A DNA stretch of 64,000 bases from Edaphobacter sp. (GCA_025462645.1 JAOAPB010000085.1:1-64000), one strand, 5' to 3'; shown: positions 1 to 12,911, numbered from the stretch's first letter. Numbers and translations: made by a program. The notes: generated by a model not told the origin, from the sequence alone.

Positions 1-11
1 TCGCCTGGCGA

Positions 12-161
12 TTACAGCGCGCGGCGGCCGCTGATCAGGTTGAAGATCAGCGAGATAATGGCCAGCACGATCAGGATGTGGATCCAGCCACCGAGGGTGG
101 TTCCACTGACCAGGCCGATAAGCCACAACACCAGCAGGATGACGGTGATAGTCCAAAGCAT
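12..161 (-). CDS. Small hydrophobic membrane protein, lmo0937/DUF5670-like
   Basis: This 49-residue gene is read on the minus strand from ATG at 161 to TAA at 12. The protein is almost entirely hydrophobic: an N-terminal segment MLWTITVILLVLWLIGLVSG, a short GTTLGGWIH turn and a second hydrophobic segment ILIVLAIISLIFNLI ending in basic SGRRAL. Length, two-helix layout and the GGWIHILLV-like centre fit the lmo0937 (DUF5670) family of tiny membrane proteins, whose function is unknown. A good GGAG ribosome-binding site precedes the start. It is divergent from pheA. The family call rests on pattern memory only. Confidence 0.72.
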   Translation of the reverse strand: MLWTITVILLVLWLIGLVSGTTLGGWIHILIVLAIISLIFNLISGRRAL

Positions 162-354
162 CGTTTTCTCTCCAGATGCCCTGGCCTCCGGCCGGGGCGT
201 TCAAATGTGTGACGTTTACAGTCACACCAACATAGTTGCCGCGTAAACTTACTAGGTTGTACTTTCTTCAAAAAACATTCAAAGCCCGCGAAGCTCGCTC
301 AAACAGCGTGCAGAGTGTGCCGTAGCAAGCAACGCGAGGAGAATAATCACCGTC

Positions 355-1206
355 GTGAAGATCGCTATACAGGGTGAGCCCGGATCGAACAGTCACATGG
401 CAACGGAACAGATGCTGGGCAAGGTTTCCTTGGTCCCCTGCGCGTTATCCGTGGAAGTGTTTGAGAAGCTGGCACGCACCCATGAGGCCGATGCCGCGGT
501 TCTGCCGATTGAGAACAGCTTGCACGGCGCCGTGGCCGACCACTCCGATCTGGTGTTGCAGCATGGGGTCGTCATCGTTGCGGAGCTATCGCTTCGCATT
601 CGCCACGCACTTATGACTGCGCCCGGTATCGTTCTGTCGGATGTTCGCCGTGTGCTCTCGCATCCGGTGGCTTTATCGCAGTGCCGGCGCTTCTTCGCAC
701 GGCACCCCGCCGTGCAGGCCGTTCCGTTCTATGACACTGCCGGAGCGGTGAAGCACCTGATGGCTACCCGTGAGAAGGACGCAGCCGCTATCGCCGCGCC
801 CCACGCCGCGCATGTGTACGGCGCTGACATCCTCGCGCGCGACCTGGAAGACGATCCGCTGAACTTCACGCGATTTTTTCTGCTGGCCAGACCGGAAGAT
901 GCCGACCGACTACGTCCCGCAGGAGCCGCCATTGACAAGCTGAGCCTCGCCTTTGACCTGCGTCACCGCCCAGGTTCGCTGGTGGAGGCGCTGCGCCGTC
1001 TCGCTGCGGAAGGGGCCGACCTGACACGCATCGAATCGCGACCCGTTCCCGGCAAACCATGGGAATACATCTTCTTCGTGGACCTGCGACTACCGGAGCC
1101 GGCAGCGGCCGACCGCATCCTCGAAACGCTGCGTCCTGTCTGTGCCCACGTGACCGAACTGGGCCGTTATGCGGCACACTCCCTGTCCTACCCTCACAGC
1201 TCCTAA
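355..1206 (+). CDS. pheA: Prephenate dehydratase (monofunctional, with ACT domain)
   Basis: Converts prephenate to phenylpyruvate in cytoplasmic phenylalanine biosynthesis. The 283-residue protein has the usual monofunctional layout: catalytic domain about residues 1-180 with GEPGSNSHMA, PIENSLHGAV and the catalytic Thr-Arg-Phe in LNFTRFFLL, followed by an ACT domain carrying RPGSLVEAL and the ESRPVPG motif that binds phenylalanine for feedback inhibition. No chorismate mutase domain is present, so that activity must be encoded elsewhere. The start is GTG at 355 with GAGGAG at 336-341, a rather long spacing of 13 bases; no better in-frame start is visible. lon follows 240 bases downstream in the same direction. 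Confidence 0.93.
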   Translation: MKIAIQGEPGSNSHMATEQMLGKVSLVPCALSVEVFEKLARTHEADAAVLPIENSLHGAVADHSDLVLQHGVVIVAELSLRIRHALMTAPGIVLSDVRRVLSHPVALSQCRRFFARHPAVQAVPFYDTAGAVKHLMATREKDAAAIAAPHAAHVYGADILARDLEDDPLNFTRFFLLARPEDADRLRPAGAAIDKLSLAFDLRHRPGSLVEALRRLAAEGADLTRIESRPVPGKPWEYIFFVDLRLPEPAAADRILETLRPVCAHVTELGRYAAHSLSYPHSS

Positions 1207-1447
1207 GATATTCATCCGTTCCATTCGATAACTCCTGGGACGGCTGGCAGCGGAATTCCTGTCTGCCGCCATGCGTGTTGAGGAAATGGTGTGTAGATCG
1301 TGCGGCGTGGAAATCCCGCAGGGCATCCATCATGGGGAGCCGTTGCGCGCCGATAAGCGTTCGATGCATTCAGCGCGAAGTAAGGATGAATCCGGCCGTG
1401 ACTTGATGCATCAGATGTGTGAATATCTGATGGAAGGACACTCACAA

Positions 1448-3883
<2,436 letters not shown>

Positions 3884-3900
3884 CTGATTTGGAAAGATAG

Positions 3901-3934
3901 GGCGGTTCGGCTCTTTGCCGGACCGCCTTTTTTG
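3901..3934 (+). terminator. Rho-independent terminator of lon
   Basis: GGCGGTTCGGC (3901-3911) pairs with GCCGGACCGCC (3917-3927) around a TCTTT loop, with one G-T wobble, and is followed by TTTTTTG. It lies 17 bases after the lon stop codon. The T-run ends only about 17 bases before the next gene's start. Confidence 0.9.
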
Positions 3935-3950
3935 TTTTGTGGGGTGCGGG

Positions 3951-4487
3951 ATGATGACAATCGGACACTCGACGCTGGAGATCGAGGCTTTTCTGCAGGC
4001 GCTGCGAGAGAACGGCTGCCAGGTGCTGGTGGATGTGAGGCGGTATCCAGGGTCCAGGCGCTATCCCCATTTTGGGCAGGGGGCGTTGTTCGCTTCGCTG
4101 GCGGAGGCGGGGATTCGCGGGATATGGCGGGAGGGTTTGGGTGGAAGGCGGGCGGTGCAGAGGGACAGCTTGAATACTGGGTGGAGGAATGAGAGCTTCC
4201 GAGGATATGCGGACTACATGCAGACTCCGGAGTTTGCGGCGGAGATCGATTGGCTGGTGGGACTGCCTGAGGTAGAGCAGACGGTGGTGATGTGCGCGGA
4301 GGCGGTGCCGTGGCGGTGTCACCGGTCACTGATTGGGGACGCTGTGCTGGCTCGGGGCTTTGCAGTGGAGGATGTCTTTGTGCAAGCTCATGGAGGGAGC
4401 TCGAGGAAGGCGCATGAGATGACGGAGTTTGCACGAGTGGAGGGTGGGAGGGTCTGGTATCCAGGAGAGGCGAAACTATTCGAATAG
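3951..4487 (+). CDS. DUF488 family protein
   Basis: A 178-residue protein of the DUF488 family (PF04343). It opens with MMTIGHSTLEIEAFLQAL, carries LVDVRRYPGSRRYPHF near residue 30, the GIWREGLGGRR segment, and the conserved CAEAVPWRCHRSLIGD near residue 110. The invariant Cys and the CHR motif have led to suggestions of a rhodanese-like or nucleic-acid-related role, but function is unestablished. The reading frame continues upstream to 3915, which lies inside the lon terminator, so the start at 3951 (or 3954) is preferred. The ribosome-binding site is poor (GGGGTGCGGG). Confidence 0.85.
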   Translation: MMTIGHSTLEIEAFLQALRENGCQVLVDVRRYPGSRRYPHFGQGALFASLAEAGIRGIWREGLGGRRAVQRDSLNTGWRNESFRGYADYMQTPEFAAEIDWLVGLPEVEQTVVMCAEAVPWRCHRSLIGDAVLARGFAVEDVFVQAHGGSSRKAHEMTEFARVEGGRVWYPGEAKLFE

Positions 4488-4771
4488 CATGGCCTTGAGC
4501 GACTCCTTCTTTGCCATGCCGTACCCTTCCGCACTGCATCTTCACCGATAATGGCGCACATACGCAGCGGCCCGAGATCGCCTACTTCCGAAAGGCTCTT
4601 ATCCATGCTCCGCGGGATAGATGGACTCAACCTGAGCAACGCTGCGATGCGCAACGTTCCTGGTTTTAGCGGCATCGCCGGTAGTATGGGATAAGTGTGT
4701 CTTTCAGTCGGAGTTGTACGGTTATTTTTTCCCTTTCTCGACAAATCGCTCCGGAGATCGGTTCAGGGTCA

Positions 4772-6001
4772 ATGATCTCCCGGCTCACGTTTGCGGCTGC
4801 AATGTCGTTGTGCCTGGTCATGGGACCGATTGGCTGTTCGCGGCTGCGTCCCAAGCCCCAGGCGCAGTATGTCTATGTCATAGCGAAGCAGACCTTTCTG
4901 CGCGATCGCGTGGCAGCTGTGTCGAACCGTACCGGTACCGTGCAGAACGGCGACAAACTGGAGGTTCTGGAGCGCGGTCGCCGCTTTGTACGGGTCAAGA
5001 CCGAGAAGGGTGAGCTGGGTTGGATCGACGAGAAGGTCGTCGCGACCCAGGACATCTTCGATCAGTTTGAAGCCTTGAAGCAGGAGCACAAGAAAGACCC
5101 TCCTGTAGCCTCTGCGGTTGTGCGTGACGAGGTATACCTGCACTCCAAGCCCGGGCGCGATACGGAGCGCTTCTACCGGCTGTCTGAGGGCGAGAAGCTG
5201 AAGCTGCTCGCACGTGCGACCCTGCCCAAGCCCCTGCCGCCCGGAACGCGGCTCACGAAGCCGCCTGTACCTCCGCCCGCTGCTGGAGCGGGTGCCTCCC
5301 CCAAGGGTGTCGCGACAAAGGCGAACGCTCCTAAGGCAGATGCTGCTCCAGCAATCCCCGAGCCGCCGCCGATGGAGGACTGGTGGCTCGTGCAGGACTC
5401 CAAGGGCGAGACCGGCTGGATGATCAGTCGCATGATGGACGTGGATGCACCCGATACCCTGACGCGCTACTCCGAAGGCCAGCGCATGGTGGGTGCCTAC
5501 GTTCTAACGACGGTGCACGATCCCGAGGCCGAGCAGGAGAACAAGGACATTCCCGAGTACGTTACCGTCCTGAATCCATACAAGGCGGGGCTTCCGTACG
5601 ACTTCGACCAGGTGCGTGTCTTTATCTGGAACATCAAGAAGCATAGGTACGAGACCGGTTACCGGGATCGCAACATCCAGGGGTATCTGCCGGTCGAGGT
5701 GAAGATGGCGACCGACCCTTACGGCAAGTCCCCTACGGCGACAGTGCCTGCCCCAACCTTCAACTACAGAGTGCTCGCAGACGATGCCGGACCTGTGATC
5801 CCGGACCCTGTGACCGGAGCGGTGATGCCGGGCAAGACGATCCTGAAGACCTACCGCCTGGAAGGAAATCTTGTACGCCGACTTCTGCCGCCGACAACGC
5901 AGGCGCCAGGAGAGGCGCATCCCAACCCGGTGGCAGAAAAGAAGAAGGTCGCCAGGGCTGCCAGGAAGGCGATCAAGCCGAAGGCCAAGAAGAAGCGGTA
6001 A
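4772..6001 (+). CDS. SH3-domain envelope protein, possible lipoprotein
   Basis: A 409-residue exported protein of unknown role. From the ATG at 4772 it begins with a signal sequence MISRLTFAAAMSLCLVMGP ending in IGC-S, a weak lipobox with Pro at -3, so lipidation is possible but not certain. Two bacterial SH3-like segments follow: one near residues 30-90 (FLRDRVAAVSNRTGTV to GELGWIDEKVV) and a second near 110-225 interrupted by a Pro/Ala-rich linker (PPVPPPAAGAGA) before DWWLVQDSKGETGWM. The C-terminal part ends in a lysine-rich tail. SH3 modules of this type commonly bind cell-wall peptides; that is family knowledge, not shown here. A GTG start at 4697 would place 25 residues before the signal peptide and is rejected. 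Convergent with the aminotransferase gene. Confidence 0.75.
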   Translation: MISRLTFAAAMSLCLVMGPIGCSRLRPKPQAQYVYVIAKQTFLRDRVAAVSNRTGTVQNGDKLEVLERGRRFVRVKTEKGELGWIDEKVVATQDIFDQFEALKQEHKKDPPVASAVVRDEVYLHSKPGRDTERFYRLSEGEKLKLLARATLPKPLPPGTRLTKPPVPPPAAGAGASPKGVATKANAPKADAAPAIPEPPPMEDWWLVQDSKGETGWMISRMMDVDAPDTLTRYSEGQRMVGAYVLTTVHDPEAEQENKDIPEYVTVLNPYKAGLPYDFDQVRVFIWNIKKHRYETGYRDRNIQGYLPVEVKMATDPYGKSPTATVPAPTFNYRVLADDAGPVIPDPVTGAVMPGKTILKTYRLEGNLVRRLLPPTTQAPGEAHPNPVAEKKKVARAARKAIKPKAKKKR

Positions 6002-6040
6002 TCCTCACGGCTCGGATTCAGAACAAAGCCAGACCCATAG

Positions 6041-7195
6041 TCAGGCGTAGAACGCCGCGATTGCCTCGACCACTGTCTCCTGCTCATCCTCGCGAAGCTC
6101 TGGATACATCGGCAGCGCCAGCACTTCGTCGGCAGCGGCTTCGCTGACAGGGAAGTCGCCTTTTTTGTATCCCAGATGCGTCAGGCTCGTCTGGAGATGG
6201 AGCGGCAACGGATAGTAGATCTCGCTGCCGATCTGTCGATCTGTGAGGTATTGTCGCAGCTCATCGCGGCGTGGAGCCCGGATGACGTACTGGTGGAAGA
6301 CGTGTCCAGCCCGAGGATCCGTGAAGGGAAGCACGATCCCCTCCGCCGTGCTCGAGCCGGCCAGACCTGCATCCTCGAAGAGTCGGTCGTAACAGGCGGC
6401 ATGGTCGCGTCGCTGCTGGTTCCACCGGGGAAGATATGGGAGCTTCACCTCGAGAACGGCGGCCTGCAGGCTATCCAGGCGGGAGTTCCAGCCTATCTCC
6501 TCGTGGTAGTAGCGCTGGCGCATCCCGTGGGCTCGCAGTATCCGGGCGTGCTCGTCGAACTCGGCGGAGACGGTCGTCAGAAGGCCCGCATCTCCAAAGG
6601 CACTCAGGTTTTTGGTTGGATAGAAGCTGAAGGCGGCCAGGTCTCCCAAAGCTCCGGCGGGCGTTCCGTTCCATGTGGCTCCAAAGGCCTGTGCGGCATC
6701 TTCAATCAGCAGCAGGTTGTGGCGCTGCTTCAGAGCCGTGAAGGCGTCCCAGTCCGCGCACTGGCCGTAGAGATGGACCGGCAGGATGGCCTTCACCCGG
6801 GAGCCCGTGTGCGTGCGCAGAACCTCTTCTACGGCATCGGGCGAAAGATTGAACGTGAGAGGATCGATGTCGGCAAGAAGAGGCTGCGCACTGCAGCGCA
6901 GGATGGCACTGACCGTGGCGAAGAAGCTGAAAGGAGTAGTGATGACGGCGTCGCCCGGCCCGATATTGGCTGCGGCCATCGCCAGCCAGATGGCATCGGT
7001 GCCGCTGGCGCAACCCACGGCGTATGGGACGGAGCAGGCTATCGCGGCGGCCGTCTCAAAGCTTCCGACCTGAGGGCCAAGGATGAACCTCTGGGAGTTA
7101 CAGACTTTTTCGATGGCATCCAGTATTTCTTGTCGAATACCGGCGAACTGCCGGGAGAAATCCAGCATCTGAACGGATTGCGGGTTACTTGGCAC
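6041..7195 (-). CDS. DegT/DnrJ/EryC1/StrS family PLP-dependent aminotransferase
   Basis: A 384-residue sugar aminotransferase-type enzyme, expected to transfer an amino group to a nucleotide-linked keto-sugar during surface glycan or antibiotic sugar synthesis. Diagnostic features are the CASGTDAIWLAM phosphate-binding segment, LPVHLYGQ, the cofactor Asp in IEDAAQAFG near residue 165 and the Schiff-base Lys195 in FYPTKNLSAFGDAG. The frame opens with GTG at 7195; an alternative ATG lies nine codons inside (MLDFSRQF). Neither has a clear ribosome-binding site. No sugar-nucleotide genes flank it, so the substrate cannot be inferred from context. Confidence 0.9.
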   Translation of the reverse strand: MPSNPQSVQMLDFSRQFAGIRQEILDAIEKVCNSQRFILGPQVGSFETAAAIACSVPYAVGCASGTDAIWLAMAAANIGPGDAVITTPFSFFATVSAILRCSAQPLLADIDPLTFNLSPDAVEEVLRTHTGSRVKAILPVHLYGQCADWDAFTALKQRHNLLLIEDAAQAFGATWNGTPAGALGDLAAFSFYPTKNLSAFGDAGLLTTVSAEFDEHARILRAHGMRQRYYHEEIGWNSRLDSLQAAVLEVKLPYLPRWNQQRRDHAACYDRLFEDAGLAGSSTAEGIVLPFTDPRAGHVFHQYVIRAPRRDELRQYLTDRQIGSEIYYPLPLHLQTSLTHLGYKKGDFPVSEAAADEVLALPMYPELREDEQETVVEAIAAFYA

Positions 7196-7255
7196 ATCGT
7201 TATGGTATATCGCTGTAGGACAGCGAGGGCTCAGTGTCGTTCCAGGGGAGACTCC

Positions 7256-7277
7256 GTCTAACGTTTGTCTAACGTTT
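7256..7277. promoter_or_regulatory. Perfect tandem 11-bp repeat between aminotransferase and hfq genes
   Basis: GTCTAACGTTT occurs twice without spacing or mismatch (7256-7266, 7267-7277). Each copy contains the palindrome AACGTT, so the two centres lie 11 bp apart on nearly the same face of the helix. It sits in the divergent intergenic region, 60-80 bases before the aminotransferase start and upstream of the putative hfq promoter. An operator role is inference. Confidence 0.4.
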
Positions 7278-7309
7278 TACGGCGTTCGCAGTATTCCGGG
7301 ACCCACAGG

Positions 7310-7338
7310 TTGAAAATTGTGATGGATACTCGTATTGT
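7310..7338 (+). promoter_or_regulatory. Putative sigma70-type promoter for hfq-hflX
   Basis: TTGAAA (7310-7315), a 17-base spacer and TATTGT (7333-7338) match the -35/-10 consensus at ideal spacing. The hfq start lies about 100 bases downstream. Confidence 0.45.
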
Positions 7339-7439
7339 GTACCTCTTGGCTTCAGATTGAGCTGGCTTCATGACTGAGGTTGATGGAGTAAGGCGGGACC
7401 TTGTAGTTGAAGGAATTCAAAACTAAGGAGATCGGCACC

Positions 7440-7760
7440 ATGGAATCAAAGCCGGCACAGAACATTCAGGATACTTTTCTCAATACAGTGCGAAAAGATA
7501 AGAGTCCGATCACGATCTATCTGGTAAGCGGCGTGAAGCTGACGGGAAAGATTCGCTCGTTCGACAAGTACTCGGTGCTGTTGGAGAACAACAGCCAGGA
7601 GCAGCTGATCTTCAAGCATGCCATCTCGACTGTCGTAAGCGGACGGGCGGGAACCCATGTGGAAGCAAAGGCGGAGACCCGAGTGGGTGGTTCCCCTGCA
7701 CCGGCCGCCAGTGTGCCGATCCAACCGGTTCAAGAGGCCACTGGAACGCAAGGCCGCTAG
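7440..7760 (+). CDS. hfq: RNA chaperone Hfq
   Basis: Hexameric Sm-like RNA-binding protein that helps small RNAs pair with mRNA. Start ATG at 7440 follows AAGGAG (7425-7430). The 106-residue product has Sm1 in [20 protein letters not shown] and DKYSVLLEN, and an Sm2 segment [13 protein letters not shown] in which the common YKHA is FKHA. The key NIQDTFLN segment with Gln forms part of the proximal RNA face. After the fold a disordered Pro/Ala/Gly-rich tail of about 40 residues follows. It is immediately followed by hflX, the same order as in many proteobacteria, so the two are probably co-transcribed. Confidence 0.95.
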   Translation: MESKPAQNIQDTFLNTVRKDKSPITIYLVSGVKLTGKIRSFDKYSVLLENNSQEQLIFKHAISTVVSGRAGTHVEAKAETRVGGSPAPAASVPIQPVQEATGTQGR

Positions 7761-7763
7761 CCC

Positions 7764-9227
7764 TTGACCAAAGAGGCAGGTACAACGATCTCTTCAGAGA
7801 AGACGGCAAGACGAAGCCTCGTCGAGGCGCAGGCAGCAGCGGAAGACCGTCTGCAATCCGGACGGCAGGGTGCCGAACGCGCCGTGCTGGTCGTCGTCGA
7901 GTTTACCGGCGAGCGGCGCAAGCTGACCTCGGCGGCTCGCATGGCCCGCAAGGCAGCGGCCGTCTCCTCTGCAGCTTCCGGCCTCGATGGGAACATCGCC
8001 GGTAGGATCCCGGCAGAGCCGCAGACCGCCGGGCTGGACTTCGAGGCCGCGCTGGCAGAGTTTCAGGAGCTCGTCCGCAGCGCCGGCGCTGAGGTGATGG
8101 AGACCCTCGTTCAGCGTCGTCCCCGTCCCGATCCGGCGACGCTGGTGGGCCAGGGCAAGTTGGAGGAGATCGAGGGCGTGCTGGCTGCAACCAACGCCGA
8201 TCTCGTTCTCTTCGACCACGACCTGACACCCTCACAGCTGCGCAACCTCGAAGCCAAACTACCCTGCCGCGTCATCGATCGGACCCAGCTCATTCTGGAT
8301 ATCTTTGCCCGGCACGCGCGAACCCGCGAGGGCCAGTTGCAGGTAGAGCTCGCCCAGCTCGAGTATCAGCTGCCACGACTAGCTGGGCGCGGCAAGACGA
8401 TGTCCCAGCTCGGCGGTGGCATCGGTACCCGCGGACCTGGCGAAACTCAGCTCGAGACCGACCGGAGAAAGATCAACCTCAGAATCGACCACGTCAAGGA
8501 GCAGTTGGAGTCGGTCCGCCGGATTCGACGCCAGCAGCGACAGCGCCGCGAGGCTGTGCCGGTACCGGTCGTGGCACTGGTCGGCTATACCAATGCCGGT
8601 AAGAGCACCCTCTTCAACGCCCTCACCGAGGCTGGCGTGCTCGAGTCCTCGCGCATGTTCGCCACACTCGACCCCAAGCTGCGCCAGTTGCAGCTCCCGT
8701 CGCGTAGAAAGGTCCTGCTCTCCGATACCGTAGGCTTCATCCGCAACCTGCCCCACACGCTGGTCACAAGCTTCCGGGCGACCCTAGAAGAGGTGGAGCG
8801 CGCAGAGCTCCTCCTCCACGTGCGCGACGCCTCCAGCCCCATGATGGACGAGCAGAAGTTGCAGGTAGAGCGCGTCCTCAGCGAACTGGACGTCGCAAAG
8901 AAGCCTGTCATCGAAGTCTTGAACAAGATAGACCTTATATCACTCGACGATCCCATCCCAATGGGAGCCCCGGGCAGTATCGCTGTCTCCGGCCTGGAAA
9001 AGATCGGCCTTGACCATCTGCTTGCCGCCATTGACGCTGCTCTGGTGGCCGATCCCTTGATCGAGATGAAGTTCCGCCTGCCGCAGTCCGAAGGCGCAGT
9101 CATCGCAGCTCTCGAGGCCGGAGCGATCGTGAAAGAGAAGTCCTTCGAGGGAAACCTTGCCTACCTCACCGCAAAGGGACCGACATCCCTGTTGACCCGG
9201 TTCAGGAGGTTTCAGGAGCGAGCATAG
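7764..9227 (+). CDS. hflX: Ribosome-associated GTPase HflX
   Basis: GTPase that binds the 50S ribosome and rescues or splits stalled ribosomes under stress. The 487-residue protein has the HflX N-terminal domain with [12 protein letters not shown], the family signature [21 protein letters not shown], a helical linker, and the G domain: G1 GYTNAGKST near residue 274, G3 DTVGF, G4 NKID. The N-terminus (about 90 residues before the conserved domain) is longer than usual and low in recognisable sequence. The start is TTG at 7764, three bases after the hfq stop; no ATG or GTG lies close by, so translation is probably coupled to hfq. Confidence 0.93.
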   Translation: MTKEAGTTISSEKTARRSLVEAQAAAEDRLQSGRQGAERAVLVVVEFTGERRKLTSAARMARKAAAVSSAASGLDGNIAGRIPAEPQTAGLDFEAALAEFQELVRSAGAEVMETLVQRRPRPDPATLVGQGKLEEIEGVLAATNADLVLFDHDLTPSQLRNLEAKLPCRVIDRTQLILDIFARHARTREGQLQVELAQLEYQLPRLAGRGKTMSQLGGGIGTRGPGETQLETDRRKINLRIDHVKEQLESVRRIRRQQRQRREAVPVPVVALVGYTNAGKSTLFNALTEAGVLESSRMFATLDPKLRQLQLPSRRKVLLSDTVGFIRNLPHTLVTSFRATLEEVERAELLLHVRDASSPMMDEQKLQVERVLSELDVAKKPVIEVLNKIDLISLDDPIPMGAPGSIAVSGLEKIGLDHLLAAIDAALVADPLIEMKFRLPQSEGAVIAALEAGAIVKEKSFEGNLAYLTAKGPTSLLTRFRRFQERA

Positions 9228-9374
9228 AGGCCTTAATTAGCATAGGCCGCCTGAAGGGGAGCGGAGGTGGTGTCCCCATTCACGCGACCTATGTGACCCA
9301 GAGAATAGGGTCCGGGTGGTATCTATAAGTTTAGTCCTCTCGAATAGGAAGTCAAAGGCTTATTTCCTCGCAGG

Positions 9375-9494
9375 CGGTTCGTTCGATAATCGAACCGTAA
9401 AGACGGTTATCGAATCGGTAGAGTTTGACACTCTCGCAAACGCTTTGCTAAAACTAGGTGTACCGCAAACTATTCACACCACGCTTCGATCGAA
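9375..9494. promoter_or_regulatory. Cluster of TTCGAT/ATCGAA palindromes before the ATP synthase genes
   Basis: Within the 330-base gap between hflX and the ATP synthase genes are CGGTTCG (9375-9381) paired with CGAACCG (9391-9397), enclosing TTCGATAATCGAA (9382-9394); a half-site ATCGAA (9409-9414); and the palindrome TTCGATCGAA (9485-9494). They flank the candidate promoter at 9425. Operator function is inferred. A 64-codon frame (9316-9510) runs through this DNA but looks incidental. Confidence 0.35.
9425..9454 (+). promoter_or_regulatory. Putative promoter of the ATP synthase operon
   Basis: Perfect TTGACA at 9425-9430, an 18-base spacer and TAAAAC at 9449-9454, about 100 bases before the first ATP synthase gene. 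No other promoter-like pair is as good in the gap. Confidence 0.45.
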
Positions 9495-9557
9495 CCAAAC
9501 AACTGTGTAAAACAAGCTGACGACAGGACTTCTAAGCGGCTGCTGCCGACCCCCTTC

Positions 9558-10025
9558 ATGGACCAGATACTAGATCAACTCGGTGGACTTGTGCTCGGCT
9601 CTGTGCCGACGATGATCCTTTTTATCCTCCTGGTAGCCGCCTATGGCCTCCTGGTTCGCCAGCCGCTTCAGAGGGTTCTGGCTGAGCGACGCGCCCGTAC
9701 CACCGGCGCCGTCGAGCAGGCCCGGGGGGCCATCGCCGCCGCCGAGGCCGAGACTAGCGCCTACGAAGACAAACTGCGCAGAGCCAAGGCTGAGATCTTT
9801 CAGGCCCGCGATCAGAAGCTGAAGCAGTGGAACGCCGAGCGCGAGGCCGCCCTCGAGCAGGTGCGTCAGTCGACCCAGGAGCGTGTCCGCATCGCCCGCC
9901 AGGAGATCGAACAGAGCGCAGCCGAGGCTCGCAATCAGATCGAAGCCGTCAGCGGCGAGCTAAGCGCGCAGATTCTCAGCGTGGTCCTTCCCGCCGGTGT
10001 TGTCCCGACGGAGGTCGCCCAGTGA
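9558..10025 (+). CDS. atpF: ATP synthase F0 subunit b' (b-type)
   Basis: A 155-residue b-type stator subunit of the F-type ATP synthase. It has one N-terminal transmembrane helix (about residues 13-32, SVPTMILFILLVAAYGLLV) and then a long charged, Ala/Glu/Arg/Gln-rich coiled coil that would reach up to F1. A second, different b-type gene follows and overlaps by four bases (GTGA), so the stalk is probably a b'-b heterodimer. No convincing ribosome-binding site precedes ATG 9558. The membrane subunits a and c are not encoded in this cluster. Confidence 0.85.
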   Translation: MDQILDQLGGLVLGSVPTMILFILLVAAYGLLVRQPLQRVLAERRARTTGAVEQARGAIAAAEAETSAYEDKLRRAKAEIFQARDQKLKQWNAEREAALEQVRQSTQERVRIARQEIEQSAAEARNQIEAVSGELSAQILSVVLPAGVVPTEVAQ

Positions 10026-10750
10026 ACCTTTCCTCGATCAGAAGACTCCTCCCCGGCCTGGTAGTGGCAGCACTCCTCTTCACTCCCGCTTGCCATGTCA
10101 GGGCACAGGAGGCGACTCCCGCTGCTGTGAGCAGCACTGGGGGCACAAGCACTCCCGAGGCTCAGTCTCCCGAGAAGAACAAGCAGGAAGAGGACGAGAA
10201 CGAGGCCTATCGCCACTCGGATACGGTCCGTGCCCTGGGCGCCAAGCTCGGCATGAACGCCGACCAGGCCGCGACAGCCTTCACCGTCGCGAACTTCGTC
10301 GTCCTCGCCCTCCTCGTTGGCTGGTTCCTGCTGAAGACTCTGCCGAAGACCTTCCGAGACCGCAACTCCGCGATCCAGAAGCACCTCGTAGACGCCCGCA
10401 CTGCGACCGAAGAGGCCAGTGCACGTCTCAACAGCGTTGAAGCCCGGCTGAGCAAGCTCGACGAGCAGATCGCCGCCATGCGCGCCCAGTCCGAGAAGGA
10501 CGCCGCAGCCGACGAGCAGCGTATCAAGGCCTCCGTCGAGGAAGAGAAGCAGAAAATCCTCGCCGCCGCCGAGCAGGACATCGCCGCCGCCACCGCCACC
10601 GCCCGCCGCCAGATTCAGCAGTACGCCGCCGACCTCGCAATCGATCAGGCCGCGCGCAAGCTCGTCGTCAGCGCCGAAACAGACCGCCTCCTCATCAAGA
10701 GCTTCGCCGAGCGGCTCACCGGCAAGGATGCAAAGGAAGGGCAAAACTAA
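10022..10750 (+). CDS. atpF: ATP synthase F0 subunit b with N-terminal signal-like extension
   Basis: A 242-residue b subunit, long for the family (usually about 160). The start is GTG 10022, overlapping the stop of the preceding b' gene. Residues 1-28 look like a cleavable signal peptide (LLPGLVVAALLFTPACHVRAQ), followed by a Ser/Thr/Glu-rich stretch of about 45 residues, then the true b transmembrane helix (FTVANFVVLALLVGWFLL) and the long coiled coil. The extra N-terminus would put about 45 residues in the periplasm. It ends overlapping the atpH ATG by one base. Confidence 0.85.
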   Translation: MNLSSIRRLLPGLVVAALLFTPACHVRAQEATPAAVSSTGGTSTPEAQSPEKNKQEEDENEAYRHSDTVRALGAKLGMNADQAATAFTVANFVVLALLVGWFLLKTLPKTFRDRNSAIQKHLVDARTATEEASARLNSVEARLSKLDEQIAAMRAQSEKDAAADEQRIKASVEEEKQKILAAAEQDIAAATATARRQIQQYAADLAIDQAARKLVVSAETDRLLIKSFAERLTGKDAKEGQN

Positions 10751-11289
10751 TGTCTGTTCTCGCTCTTCGCTACGCACACGCCTTCGCCTCTGTCGCCGAA
10801 TCCAATCATCTGGATACAAACGCAGCCCAGCAGCAGCTACGCGACTTCAGCGGAACCCTCGCCGATAGCCGCCAGCTTCGCGAAGTCCTCATGAACCCCT
10901 CCATCGCGACCGAGCAGAAGCTCAAGGTGCTCGACGCGATCGCGACCCGCATCGGCATGCTCCCGCAGGTTCGCAACTTTCTCGCCGTCATCATGGACCA
11001 TCAGCGGCTCCACGAGCTCGACGAGATCCTCGCCGAATACCATGCGGTTGCCGACGAGCAGTCCGGTCTCGCCGAAGCCGAGATCACCAGCGCGCATCCC
11101 TTGAACGACGCCGACCGCGCCGAGCTTGAGCAGCAGGTATCGAAGCTGGCAGGTGGACGCGTTCGCGCAACCTATCTCCAGGATGCGACACTATTGGGCG
11201 GCGCTGTCGTACGCATCGGCTCAACGGTGTACGACGGCTCCATTCGAGCGCAGCTGCAGCATTTGAAACAGAAGCTCGTAAACGCGTAG
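10750..11289 (+). CDS. atpH: ATP synthase F1 subunit delta
   Basis: A 179-residue delta (OSCP-like) subunit that joins the b stalk to the top of the alpha/beta ring. It starts with the family-typical LALRYAHAFASVAE, has the helical N-terminal domain, and ends with the conserved GGAVVRIGSTVYDGSIRAQL. ATG 10750 overlaps the last base of the preceding stop codon, so translation is coupled. Normal length. Confidence 0.93.
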   Translation: MSVLALRYAHAFASVAESNHLDTNAAQQQLRDFSGTLADSRQLREVLMNPSIATEQKLKVLDAIATRIGMLPQVRNFLAVIMDHQRLHELDEILAEYHAVADEQSGLAEAEITSAHPLNDADRAELEQQVSKLAGGRVRATYLQDATLLGGAVVRIGSTVYDGSIRAQLQHLKQKLVNA

Positions 11290-11339
11290 CACGCCTGCTA
11301 ACGGCGCAAATTTTTCAGAGATTGATACGAATCGAGTAG

Positions 11340-12911
<1,572 letters not shown>

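Noticed and set aside
1271..1447. 59-codon N-terminal extension of Lon with a CxxC pair
   Set aside because: No ribosome-binding site at 1271; ATG 1448 has a good one and gives the standard family length.
9316..9510. 64-codon frame before the ATP synthase genes
   Set aside because: No recognisable protein features, no good ribosome-binding site, and it overlaps the putative promoter and palindromes.
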